Assembly (NCBI GenBank): GCA_038277395.1
Contig: CM076195.1
Coordinates: 154,061,594-154,125,593, forward strand
Length of the DNA stretch: 64,000 nucleotides
Reading direction: 5' to 3'
DNA from: Dryocosmus kuriphilus
Lineage: Eukaryota; Arthropoda; Insecta; Hymenoptera; Cynipidae
Shown piece after piece: positions 1-10,357 of this stretch. The stretch's first letter is position 1. The number at the start of each line of letters is the position of its first letter. The notes under the pieces are model-generated. The model was not told the origin of the DNA and made no database searches. It saw only the letters and a program-made list of their open reading frames with translations. A program made the position numbers and the translations under genes.

Positions 1-297
1 GAATCAAGAGAGATTACGCTTACACCGAAAGGGAAATGGCTTAAAATTATAATAAAAATAATAAACTAAGGTCCTGTTCTCAGTCAGTTTTTATCTTTAC
101 AGGTAGTATTTGCAGCTCGATTTGCAAATAAGCGACCAACTAAATTACAGCGGGATTTGGAAGAATTACAAATCATGTTATGATCGATTTCTGGGCATCG
201 AAGATAAATTACGCATTGCTAACCAAGTCAGTTGGCAAGTTTTCAATTTAAAAAATTAAATAATTTCTTTAACTGTTTTCTTATTCTTTCTCACTAG
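1..297. other. Intergenic or intronic sequence at window edge
   Basis: No gene can be supported here. A pyrimidine tract followed by AG near position 111 precedes about 25 open codons that end in TGA near 180. This could be an alternative last exon, but no downstream donor fits it, so it is not called. The interval ends at the clear acceptor of the exon that starts at 298. Confidence 0.4.
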
Positions 298-453
298 GCT
301 ACTTTCGATGCTGCGATAAAACAGACAGTAAAGCTTGAAGACGTGAGCATGTGTTGGGAAGATTATTACAACAAAATGGGCTCTATTAACCCTGACTATT
401 ATATCGAATACTTCGCGTGTCATGAAAGAGCCACTAAAAACAAGAATATCAAG
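298..453 (+). CDS. Internal exon of an unknown host gene (exon A)
   Basis: An exon of 156 nt (52 codons) lies between a pyrimidine-rich acceptor ending TCACTAG and a GTACAT donor. It is open throughout in phase 0 and reads like real protein, starting ATFDAAIKQTVKLEDVSMCW and containing two cysteines. The next exon at 793 continues in the same phase, which supports a real spliced gene rather than chance. The product is not recognised. Short helical, cysteine-containing sequence would fit a small secreted protein, but no signal peptide exon is visible in the window, so this is inference only. The ATG inside the exon at 349 is not taken as a start because the reading frame extends back to the acceptor. 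Confidence 0.55.
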
Positions 454-792
454 GTACATAAAAAAGGTTCTTTGTAATCTATTTCAAACACAATATGTGC
501 ACTTTTCCAATCCAGTCTTAGATATTTATTTTGTGCATAAACTAACCAGTTACGAAACAAGTTTCACATTAAATCTCAGCAAGCAAGTATCGATTGTTGT
601 CAAAGCCTCTAAAAAATATGACAATCCAACAATTTAAATAAAAAAGACTTTTGGCATTACAATGCGTGAGTCCAAAAGTCTCAACTTTGTAGCAAAGAGG
701 AGAATACTATCAATATTTAAGAGATCAGTAATTGGGGTTAATTTATACAGGAAATTGAAGCGGTAGTATGCAACCATTTTTTTCGTTTACAG

Positions 793-923
793 CTTGCGGA
801 AACTTGCTGTAATGATGCTGTTGTTACATTTGAAAACAAGGCAAAATTATTTGTTCCTGAATATAAGTCATGCGTTGAGAAAATAGTTCAAGAGATGAAA
901 GAAGCTAGAGCTGCAGCATGGAG
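793..923 (+). CDS. Internal exon of an unknown host gene (exon B)
   Basis: Exon of 131 nt following a TTTCGTTTACAG acceptor and ending at a GTAACG donor. It continues the frame of the exon at 298-453 and encodes LAETCCNDAVVTFENKAKLF and onward, with three cysteines, ending in a basic/alanine-rich stretch. Two bases are left over at the donor, so a third exon is expected downstream. None was found before the Tc1-like element at 1087, so the gene is either interrupted or has a long intron. No family is recognised. Confidence 0.55.
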
Positions 924-1086
924 GTAACGTAACTATAAAGCGAAATTCGAAAAAGTAAATCGATTAAATTGATCTTCCAATCTCCAGCTGTTCAAAAATT
1001 TTTATGACGTAAGAAAGCCAAGCAGAAGGTAACAAGATTCGCCGGAGTCAATCATTGCCATGTTAAATGTACTATAAAATAATATA

Positions 1087-2351
1087 CAGTCTTTTCCACA
1101 AGACAAGGTACGCGTTTTCTCCAAAAGTTTCAAAGAACCCTTCATTTTTCTTTTTCCCCATGAAAAAATGCTTTAAAAATTAGGGCGGAATCTACTTAAT
1201 AAAGCGTCCAATTGCCGTTATTCTGGATAATGGCCCGGCACCTTCTGGGCATGCTCTCGACTAGTTTTTCGGCATCTTCTCAAGATAGAGAGCGCCATAC
1301 CTCTCTAGTTCGTCGAGAGAGCTGCTTGAGGGTGAATACGCGCCTTCCTGCAAGTTTTCTCTTAACGACACTCCACACATTTTCAATTGGATTTGCATCA
1401 GCAGAATGTGAAGGTCAGTCCAAGGTCACGACACCATTTTCCGCTTTCCAGCTCGTGCAGAGGCGACTGCGATGTTTAGGTTCGTTGTCTTCTTGAAGGA
1501 TCCAAACCTCATTCTTGGCTCCAAACATCTTTCCTGCAGACTTCAGAGGACCATGTTTGTAGATTTTGACCATTCTTTGAGCGTTCAAGTTTTTAGTAAA
1601 AGGCTCTAAACAGCCAAAACCGCGCTGTGAAAATCATCCCAAAGCATGGACCTTTATGGGGTGTTTAACAGTTCGCTGGAGGGACCGCTCACCACAGCCT
1701 GATCAGGCACGTTTTATGGGAACCCATGTCCAAAAGGACACTTCGTCGGAAAAAATTACATATGACAATCGCGATCATTATTTTGCGTAGCTCATGCCAA
1801 GTGTTTTTGCATGTAAACCTCTGAGAGCAGGGCTTTCTGCCTCGTGCTACAGTACTGCGCTCTTACCTCAACTAATCTGCATCTTATGATGTTTATACTA
1901 ACCTCTAGTCCCTTCGCCACTAGCTTAGCCTTGGCTTCGCGCAGCCGCAGAGCTGGGTTGCGCTTGAACAGTGTGATGATCGCCTAATCCTCCTTACTCG
2001 ACATTGCTCGCATTTCTCCTCTCACCGGCAGATCGTCGACTGTTTTTGTGTCCCTATACCGCTCCACCCACGTTTGCATGAAGCGCTTAGACTTTTTAAG
2101 CATTTTAGCCGCGACTGGGTACGAAAGATGTGGTCCGTGTTTATTGGTGCACAAAAACACAGCCTCAAAACGTTTAGGGTATACAGCACTCATTGCGCAA
2201 TCTTGCGCAATATTTGACACTCCGAACGAGAATGAAGCGAATCAGCAGTTCGGCCTTAGCCCTTCAAACGTACAGTCAAGCGAAAAAAGAAAGGGAAAAA
2301 AGTCTTGGAAACTTCTCGAGAAAACGCGTACCTTGTCTTGTGGAACAGACT
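1087..2351 (-). mobile_element. Tc1-like DNA transposon with terminal inverted repeats
   Basis: The ends form an inverted repeat of roughly 50 bp: the left end starts CAGTCTTTTCCACAAGACAA and the reverse complement of the right end has AGTCTGTTCCACAAGACAA. Both are followed by a conserved GGTACGCGTTTTCTC. A TA dinucleotide lies next to each end, as expected for the Tc1/mariner superfamily. The interior holds a broken minus-strand transposase. At about 1.27 kb this is a typical Tc1 length. Confidence 0.8.
1165..2220 (-). pseudogene. Broken Tc1-like transposase
   Basis: The N-terminus (2220 downwards) reads MSNIAQDCAMSAVYPKRFEA and continues into a helix-turn-helix region ending with KKSKRFMQTWVERY, as in Tc1-type transposases that bind the inverted repeats. 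Further on, in other frames, the catalytic-core signatures are visible on the minus strand: LQEDNEPKHRS around 1480-1510 (second catalytic Asp) and DANPIENVW around 1390 (catalytic Glu). Several frameshifts and stops separate these blocks, so the gene is dead. It would have cut and pasted the element at TA sites. Confidence 0.8.
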
Positions 2352-2702
2352 ATGCTAGGGTACAAGTGTGGAAAGTAGACAGTTCCATACCGTCTGAAGT
2401 TTGCTGTACGAGCCAGAGTCGAATCAGAGGTGAGTTGGAGTCGAGTCAGGGAAGAGCCGGAAAAGAAACGAAGATGAGCTGATGGCAAGTACTGTAAACT
2501 TCACAAGAGTTATAAGTTTGCACCTGAAAAATTCGTAATCACTCTATCAAGTGTTAAATCGTAAAACCACTTGTGAGGTTGTGTTGCTACACATGATTCC
2601 AACAGTTTCCTGGGAAGCAACTGGATCAAAAGGCGCAAGCGCAGCACCTAGAAAAAGTCTTCTGATAACTGCTCATAGTTATAAAAAATCGTTTTATAAC
2701 TA
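2352..2702. other. No gene seen between two DNA transposons
   Basis: About 350 bp with no convincing coding content. A 70-codon open frame at 2551-2763 runs into the next transposon end and shows no recognisable motif or codon pattern. Confidence 0.4.
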
Positions 2703-4500
2703 CAATGAAACATCGATAATTCAAATTTTCGGTAACTCAAACTTCTCTTTCGGTCCCGGCTGAAATTCGATGTTTTCCATGTTAATATTTCTCGATGATT
2801 CGAAGTTCGATAATGTGAAATATGTCACAAACCCCGCCGTGATGATAACCTCTATAATTCGAAGTACGGCAGTGCGTAACTAACATACTTTGAGAAACTC
2901 ATATTTATAAACTAGGCAATTGCATGTGATTGGTCCGTTGTGAGCGGTGGGAGTTAGCGCGTGTAAAAAGGATGGGACTGCTAATATGCATAAATGAAGG
3001 CTATGTAATCGTGTAGTTCTATCTTAAATAGGACCCAGACCTCAAAACTTCTGAGATTGTACAGAAAATAAAGTATAAAACACTATCTTTGAGTGGGAAA
3101 GTAAAACTCATTCAATGTGTCGAGAAAGGATTTAAACGGACGAGAGACATTGCTGCTGATTTCGGAATACCTGCCAACACTCCGAATTCTATTATTAAGA
3201 ACAAGTAGAAAATTTTGGGTGCTGAGGATAATTCATGTTTCCAATGGGTTCGAAAGTGAATTAAGATATCTAGCTTTCCACTGTTGGAAACATCGATGAT
3301 GAAAGGGATGAAATCTGTTCGAAATCAGAATATTCTCCTATCTGGTTCTATAGTGCAAAAGAAAGCTGAATTTTTTGCAGCTCACTTGGGATACAATGAT
3401 TTCAAAGCTAGTTCTGTGTGGCTAGAAAATTTCAAAAATCGGAATGGATTTATGTACAGAACATTAAGTGGCGAAAGTGCTTCTGCTTCGGAAGAGGACT
3501 GTGAAAAGTTCCTAACTGAAGTTTTGCCTGGTTTGATAGAAATTTATGCAATAGAAGTTATTTTCAATGCAGATGAAACGGGACTTCTTTAAAAATGCTA
3601 CTAGATAAAACTTTGATATGCAGGGAAGGTACTTGTCATGGAGGAAAGAAGAGCAAAGACCGTATTACTGTTATGGTCTGCGCTAATATGTCTGGTACAG
3701 AAAAACTAATGTTATTGGTAATAGTCAAGTCAAAGAATCCATGATGTTTCATGGGAGTCAAGACTTTACCAGTGCTTTACGAAGGCAATAAAAAATCTTG
3801 GATGACCAGTTCAGTATATGAAGACTGGCTTCATAAAATTGATCACAAGTTCCAAAGAAGGAAAATCGGAAAGTTTTTCTATTTGTGGATAGTTGTCCGG
3901 CCCATCCGAAAGTCTTGATTCAAACACTAAAAAAGTCGTGAACGTTGTTCACTTACCACCGAATTTGGCTTCCAAATTGCAAACAATGGATCAAGGAGTT
4001 ATTAAGAACCTTAAAGGTAATTCCCGAAAAAGAATTATAAGAAGGTTGCTAAAGGCTTTGGATGAGAAAATTGGAGTGTCTGATTTGAATTTGCTGGATG
4101 CCATTTTCTACTTGAACAGAGCTTGGGCTGACTTCAATAGTAAAACAATTGCTAATTACTATCGACGGGCTGGTTTCGTGAAAGGTGGGGTTGAAGTTAC
4201 TGCCATAGACGACCTGGACGAACATTCTGAATAAAATTCACAGATGTAATCTTTGAAGATTTTGTAGACGTGGAACTAATTTAATCATTGCTAATCAACC
4301 TACAGGCAGTGAGATATTGGATAGTGTAAAGAAAGAAGAACCTTCAAAAGCTGATGACGAGAATTATGCAGAAGATCAGGATGTAACACCACCAACGAAA
4401 TTCAGAGATGCTCAGTTTGGTTTAGCAATTGCTCGCAGATTTGTTTCTGAACAAAGTGATGTACCAGCCACTATTTTCGCTGCTATAGACTTGATTTAAA
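2703..4500 (+). mobile_element. pogo/Tigger-type DNA transposon, right end not found
   Basis: The left end is placed after a TA at 2701-2702, where the sequence starts CAATGAAACATCGATAATTC. ATCGATAATTC-like termini are typical of pogo/Tigger elements. The interior encodes a pogo-type transposase in several frames. I could not find a matching right inverted repeat before 5 kb, so the right end is either lost or diverged and the end coordinate is only the end of recognisable coding sequence. Confidence 0.65.
3063..4234 (+). pseudogene. Broken pogo/Tigger (jerky-like) transposase
   Basis: In order: a CENP-B-type helix-turn-helix (GKVKLIQCVEKGFKRTRDIA near 3090-3150), a second Tc5-type DNA-binding domain (residues encoded at 3284-3480, with WLENFKNRNGF), then the DDE core. 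The first catalytic Asp is in VIFNADETGLL (about 3560-3592), the second in LFVDSCPAHPK (about 3878-3910), and the third in LLDAIFYLNRAW (about 4095-4130). Stops after GLL, within the linker near 3210, and frameshifts at several places make it non-functional. The tail at 4317-4499, an acidic stretch open for 60 codons, probably belongs to the same protein. The family is related to CENP-B, jerky and Tigger proteins, which is established for these domains. Confidence 0.8.
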
Positions 4501-4583
4501 GCTTCTGTGAGGTGAAAAGTTGCATTTAGCAGAGGAAAATTGCTGACTTTATTAATTAATATGTCATTTTCAGCATACCAAAC

Positions 4584-4599
4584 GGTCCTTTTTAGGGCC
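4584..4599 (+). other. Histone-mRNA-like 3' stem-loop
   Basis: GGTCCTTTTTAGGGCC followed by ACCA matches the shape of the replication-dependent histone 3' stem-loop: six-base stem, four-base T-rich loop and 3' ACCA. No histone coding sequence is visible on either side, so it may be a relic or a chance match. Confidence 0.3.
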
Positions 4600-4699
4600 A
4601 CCAAATTTATTTTACGTTGAATTACTTCTTGTTCATTTAATTCTTCTTCATAATAGACACCAATATAATTACAGATAATCACATTTTCCCTTTCACTGA

Positions 4700-5159
4700 T
4701 TCCTACCTTATTTTTGTCTCAAGTGCAAAATATATTTAAAAAAAAAAAATTTTCCTATGTATTTAGCAATTTTCAGCAAAACTTTAAATATATATAAAGG
4801 TGGTTTTCCCCCATAATTTTTTTGGTTTTGGGAAAATTACTTTATTCATCTTTCATCACGAGGAAGCTTTTCCAGTAGTTTTGATTGAAATCAATTTGGT
4901 TTTAAGACACAAAACTATACAATCGACTTTTGGTCCTCTATAACTTATATCAAGATCATTATAATCAGCGAGGGATACCTGGAGTATCTTCCTTGTTAAT
5001 AAATATAGTCAACTTTTATTTAGTTGTTGCATGTTGTCGAATTAATTTATCTGTTATGCTTTTCGGCGACATTGTTGTGAAATATAATCAAAATATGCGA
5101 GGAAATATTATTTTGAAGAAAGGTATGTGTAAAGGAATAAACAAAGGAATGCTCACGTA
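4700..5159. other. AT-rich stretch without a recognisable gene
   Basis: About 460 bp of AT-rich DNA. Open frames exist (76 codons at 4930-5160) but show no family signature. It may be the decayed end of the Polinton-like element that starts just to the right. Confidence 0.35.
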
Positions 5160-5373
5160 ACTTTTGATTTATGAGGTCATCCATCCAGAAGCCGACAAAA
5201 CTTGGATGTGAGAGGAAGTTCTCTTTGACCCAAACTTTCCAGTAGACGAAAATCCGAAATGATGATCCTGTTCCAGATTTTCAGGGACTATTGCGACATT
5301 TTATGGCCAAATACTTACAGACGAAGTCACTGCAGGATCTCTTGAAGCCTTGAACATCCATAACGAAGTCCAT
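5160..5373 (-). pseudogene. Fragment of a Polinton-associated gene of unknown function
   Basis: Reading leftwards from 5373 the minus strand gives MDFVMDVQGFKRSCSDFVCK and then decays by frameshift. I recognise the opening motif (DVQGFK) from uncharacterised insect proteins that travel with Polinton/Maverick-like elements; this is recollection, not a search. It lies directly downstream of, and in the same direction as, the capsid-like gene remnant at 5530-6560, which fits a shared element. Function is not assigned. Confidence 0.45.
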
Positions 5374-5529
5374 ATTGTCAGGAACTGACTTTTTTAGTCA
5401 AAGGCAGGTTTTCTATATGCTGATACCCGCATCACTTTGCATTACTCCCATCATTTCAGATTATCTCCAACACGCCGTATTACTGTGATTACCTTACGTT
5501 AGTTTCTTTACCCCACCACTGATTAGCTG

Positions 5530-6560
5530 TTATTGAACAATGTGGTCATGTACAATGAGGCAATGGGCCGCTGTATTAGCTGGGAAGTTGGCGCTGGATT
5601 CAAATTCTGAACATACATTTACTGATCCTTGTTTTTGGAATTCAATTTTGTTTTGAGCAGTCAATGACAATGAGTGGAGAATATTGCTTAAAAGCACTCT
5701 TCTTTAACAAAGGTTCCGAATCTTTTCCATATAGTATGAAGATTGAAAATTGGCAGACATTTGAAACAATAATGCAAATTGATTTTATTCAAAGTTTAGA
5801 TATAATTTTCATTTCTGTAATGTTACAGTGATCGAAGAAAATAGCACTTTGTTTTTTTTCATCTTTTTAATCTGCTGTGGAACCAAGTGTGACGTATCGT
5901 GACTTCCCTAACTGCGCTGAAGTCTTCACCTGCCATAGACGTTTTTGAGTGGTGGGAATTAGAGGATATTTATACATTTCCCAAGACTGAAAGCTCAGTG
6001 GTAAAAGCGGATCATTCTCGACATACTTCCATAGTTCTAACTTGTGACGATCTACTTGCAATAAATAGAGAAACATACACTAAACTTTTTGCAGCAGAAT
6101 CTTATATTCTTCATGATCTCCTAATGCAGAATGAATAATAGCATTATAGCTTGTGCATGATCTTGTTAATACAAGTTCATGTTTCGCATTAACAATAATC
6201 TTCCGATAATATTCAACGAATCCAAGGATCATGATGAGTGGTATTGTTACGTCAAAGTATCTGCCTGTATTTATCATTCTGGCATTCGCATCTACCATGT
6301 TAAGACAACCTGCATTCTCGGGGAAATTAAGTTGATTAAGAGTTAGGGAAGTATAACTCTTCATAGTACTGGTATCACGGATACTTTTGCATCGATCAAT
6401 CTCAATACCATTGAGTTTATACCAGGTTTCATCAAAAAGAAAGCAGATGGCGTTACTAGCTGAATATGTACTCGCTCTAGCTGCAGTATCATCTACTGTA
6501 ACCAATCTTCCAAGTACGTGTAACGAACTCTTACTGAGAAGAATGCATAAATCCTGACGC
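5530..6560 (-). pseudogene. Polinton/Maverick-like capsid-type protein remnant
   Basis: A run of minus-strand blocks, in slightly shifted frames, resembles a long uncharacterised protein carried by insect Polinton/Maverick-like elements, which I think is the major capsid-type protein. The longest open block is 6080-6505 (142 codons, with hydrophobic and tyrosine-rich beta-type sequence). The next block is 5867-6076 and weaker blocks reach to about 5530. The frame breaks between blocks and stops within the last one show that it is dead. It has the same orientation as the capsid-like and protease remnants at 12440-13370 and 14290-17985, consistent with one old element split by the PLE pair. Identification as capsid is moderate; association with such elements is firmer. 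Confidence 0.5.
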
Positions 6561-7224
6561 TAAATTATAATTCTATGCTCATCACTGTTTTTAAATGATG
6601 ATGATATGTAAGCCATATGATAATTAACAATTTTCCAAAAAATGAAGGAAAATGTTAAAAAATATATTTAATTGGTCTAGAGGGTCGATTAAAAAACTTA
6701 TAATAAAACAAAAGAGTAGTCCATTAAAACTCCATTTATTATTGACAACGTTGCGGCCAAAATAATGTTGGCCTTTTTCAAGTCTAAAAATTCTAAAGTA
6801 CAAAAAGAGGTTACGAATTTAACAGCAAAATTCAAATAAAAGGACCAAAAGAAAACACGAACCTGTCGAAAATAAAAAGGAAACATTGTTGAACGAGTCC
6901 AATCCTTTGCCTCAATCATAGATGGTCAAAAATTTAGAGTAATATTAGACATTACAATGTTTTCCCTTAATTATATATAATGACCATAATATGAATATTA
7001 AAACTTAGTCTCGCCCAAAAATTTTTAGAGACTAAGAACTTAAGTAAAAAATTACATTTTTGTAAATAAAAGAACTTAGGTTATGGAACGGAGTACATTG
7101 AAGAAAGAGCATTAAAATCCGGTGACATGTGGTATAAAACTATATTACATGCTCAAGGAAAAATATGGTTTACCTATTCAATACACATAAGGAGGCGGGA
7201 AATTTGAACAGTGAAAATGTTTCA

Positions 7225-9191
7225 TTAGGTGATACTTTGATATATCTTATTAATGTTTAGTGTTTCGGTTATTAAATTTATGGAAGATTTTTTAAATTTG
7301 TTCATAAAAATGGATTCTAAAATCCTTCTTTTAAATACATTTGTTTCTTTACCTAAAATTTTAATGTTTTTGAAATCAAAATCAAAAAAATGATCTGAAT
7401 TCCATGCATGTTGTGCTAAGCCCGCGTTTTGATTTCCAAAAACACAATCTCTTTTATGTTCCGCAATACGATCTTTTAATCTCCTCCCAGTTTCACCGAT
7501 GCACACTCCACTACAACCCTTACAATTGATTCTATAGATGACACCGCTTAAATTCTCGATACTGTCTTTATCTTTTTTTTTGTTAATTAAAAATTTATCT
7601 AGATAATATGCATTTTTGAAATAAACATTGATATTAAATTTTTTTAAAGAACCTTTTAACCTTTCTGATAAACCCTCGACATAAGGTAAGGTTAACTTTA
7701 AATTAGTGTTATTGTGAGTTTCAAGCCATTTGTTCTTTTTCCTATTGACCAAATCACTATTATAAATTCCATTAATTCTTTCATTAATAACAAGATTAAT
7801 TAAATTAATAGGATAGTTGTTCAGTGATAAAGTAATTTTTAATTGAATTAAATTTTCTATTCGGAATTTAAAATCACTAAGTTTAATACATCTATCTACC
7901 AAATTCTTAATTAAACCAATTTTTGAGTTTAAAGAAGAATGATTAGAGTGAAAATTTAAGTATCTACCTGACCAGGATTCTTTTTTATACCAATTTGTTT
8001 CAATGTGACCATCCATCGTTTTAATAAGAGAAATATCTAGAAAATGTAAAATATTATTTCCCTCAAGCTCAAGAGTAAACTAAACAGAAGGTTCAATGCT
8101 ATTAAAAGTGTTAAAAGATTCTTCAATTTTATTAGTAGGAATGATGGTGAACACATTATCTACATATCTCTTGAAAAGTATTGGAGAAAAATCTAATAGA
8201 GCCAAAGCTCTATTTTCTATGTCCTCGAGAACTAAATTCGATAAAACTGGAGACAAAGGCGAACCCATAGGGCAACCTGAAAGCTGCCTATAAAATTTAT
8301 TATTAAACGAGAAAACCATGTTGTTAAAAACGAAACTCGTGGCAATCGGAATTTCATTTTTGCTAATACTAGTTAAATTATGATTCAGATTCAATTTTTC
8401 TTCTACACAATCCAAAGCCAAATCCAATGGAGTACTGTCAAACATAGCAATGACGTCCAAAGAAATTAGAGAACGGTCAGGAGGAACAACTATATTTTTA
8501 ATTATTTCTTTAAGTTCCCAACTATTTTTTAAAGTTGTTCCTGAGACACCTGAAATTGGCTTTAAAATGTTGGAAATATATTTAGCTAAGTTGTAAGAAG
8601 GACAACCAAAAGTACACACAATTAATCTCCATTTTAATTCCGGTTTATGGATCTTAGGTAGGGCGTAGGCCTTTGCCACACAACTATTATGAACTTTAAA
8701 ATTTTTAGCTGTATAATAATTTATATACCCCATATTTCCCCAACGTTTTATAATTTCATTACTTTTCAATTCAATTATTGGAACCATGCTAGTTTTAATA
8801 TTTTTGTATAAAATGTCATTCTTTAATAAATTTTCGATAGTTTCTTTATATTGATTACAATCTGTTGCGACAGTTACATTGCCCTTATCGGCTTTTAGAA
8901 AAAGTAAATTTTTTTGTTTTTTTTTTTTTGGAAATTACTTACCAAAGAGATGGAATTATCTAATTTTTTAAAACCATTTATTTTATTGTGATTTGAGATT
9001 AATTGTGTCAGTGTTTTTCTAATATTCATTTTTTTCTCATCCTGATCTAAATTTTTAATACAATTTTCTACATTCGCAATAATGTTATTGATTGGCAACT
9101 TATCAACAGTGTAAGAAACACCAAACTTGTCACCTAAGGCCAATGTTTCCACCACCTCATCCGGTATGTTTATATTCGAAATGTTTTTCAA
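7225..9191 (-). pseudogene. Penelope-like reverse transcriptase with GIY-YIG endonuclease (left copy)
   Basis: N-terminal helical region at 8895-9191, RT at 8080-8787, then endonuclease at 7225-8016. RT motifs include LPKIHKP, SLISLDVIAMF (catalytic Asp), CPMGSPLSPVLSNLV and, at the active site, RYVDN where RYVDD is expected, so one catalytic Asp is changed. A stop after SIEPSV separates RT from the C-terminal part, and a frame change near 8800-8900 separates RT from the N-terminus. The C-terminal part has a CKGCSGVC cysteine cluster and GETGRRLKDRIAEHKRD, the GIY-YIG nuclease pattern found in Penelope/Neptune-type elements. The left copy is therefore longer but inactive. Confidence 0.85.
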
Positions 9192-9343
9192 ACATGTTTT
9201 GATTCTAAAATTTTTAATATTTAATTTATCAGCTACAAATTTAGCTTATAACAAATCAAACTTTTTAATAAAATTTGGTTTTTATTAAATTTAAACTTTT
9301 TTAAACTTTCCATTTGAGAATCAAAAAAGGTGTTCCTTAATAA

Positions 9344-10180
9344 CACAGGCCGACAAGGTTTTTACCCAGAAACCAGAATATACTTTTCCAAAGGTTTTTG
9401 ATGCGTTGAATCCGAATTCGAGGTCCGAATCTCTCAATTCGCTCTGGTTTGCGAGATATCCTGACCTAAAAGTGCAGAAATAGCGATTTTTGCCTATATT
9501 TAAGGTTATGTAGCATCGGATTTGTTCTTTTTCTGAAAAAGCTATATACGTAATTTTGAAAGATAAGCCTTGCCCTTTCAAGTGCCGTTAAGTTTATTTA
9601 AATATCTCTTTTTTCGCAGAGATATCGCATTTTGAAATTTTCATGTATATTGTAACTTAAGCCCATTTATGTCGGCCATATTCGATATTCTTCGAAAATT
9701 TTAAAAAATCCGACCTTCGATCCTGAACGAGTAGGTTTTTCTTGTATAAAAAGGTAAGATGTTATTTATTGTCAATAAGTTTTTACTATTTTCTAATAAA
9801 AAATCGAAGCGAGTAATATACACGTATCCATAAATGGGTTTTTAGTTATATGTAAATTCCCAAACATAAAAATTTCAAAATGCGATATCTCTGCGAAAAA
9901 AAGAGATATTTGAATAAACTTAACGGCATTTGAAAGGGCAAGGCTTATGTTTTAAAATTATATATATATAGCTTTTTGAGAAAAAGAACAAATCCGATGC
10001 TACATAACCTCAAATATAGGCAAAAATCGCTATTTTTGCACGTTTAGGTTAGGATATCTCGGAAACCAGAGCCAATTGAGAGATATGGACCTCAAATTCG
10101 GATTCAGCGCATCAAAAACCTTTGGAAAAGTATATTCTGGTATTTGGATCAGAGGGTCGACCTCATTTTGTCGGCCTGTG
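9344..10180. mobile_element. E3: foldback element with TAA target duplication
   Basis: An 837-bp element bounded by CACAGGCCGACAA and its reverse complement, flanked on both sides by TAA (9341-9343 and 10181-10183). The arms are about 300 bp of imperfect inverted repeat, with a central non-repeated part of roughly 230 bp. No long coding frame is present. It interrupts the N-terminal coding region of the minus-strand PLE: the PLE protein reads continuously if E3 and one TAA are removed. Its termini, target duplication and subterminal motif (GATGCGCTGAATCCGAAT, 56-67 bp from the ends) match those of E1 and E2, so E3 is probably a non-autonomous partner. Confidence 0.85.
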
Positions 10181-10357
10181 TAATCTATATTTTAAACAAT
10201 TTCGAAATTGAATCAAAAAATTTATTTGTTTAATAGTATTATCAATTTCTAATTTTAAACATGTTTGCTGAAAAATTGATCTTGTGCTTTCGAATTTAGA
10301 AATCAATTTATAATTCAAATTATTGATGTTAAAACTATTTAGGTAGACAAAACCGGA

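Larger units (their letters stand above)
6612..10357 (-). mobile_element. Penelope-like element, left copy (minus strand)
   Basis: The copy runs on the minus strand from about 10356 to a 3' end near 6612 and meets a second, 5'-truncated copy head-to-head at about 10357. The outer 3' regions of both copies are near-identical in inverted orientation, beginning CATATGATAATTAACAATTT. Coding sequence for the N-terminal region can be followed on both sides of an 837-bp insertion (9344-10180). Head-to-head or tandem truncated copies are characteristic of Penelope-like retroelements. Confidence 0.8.
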
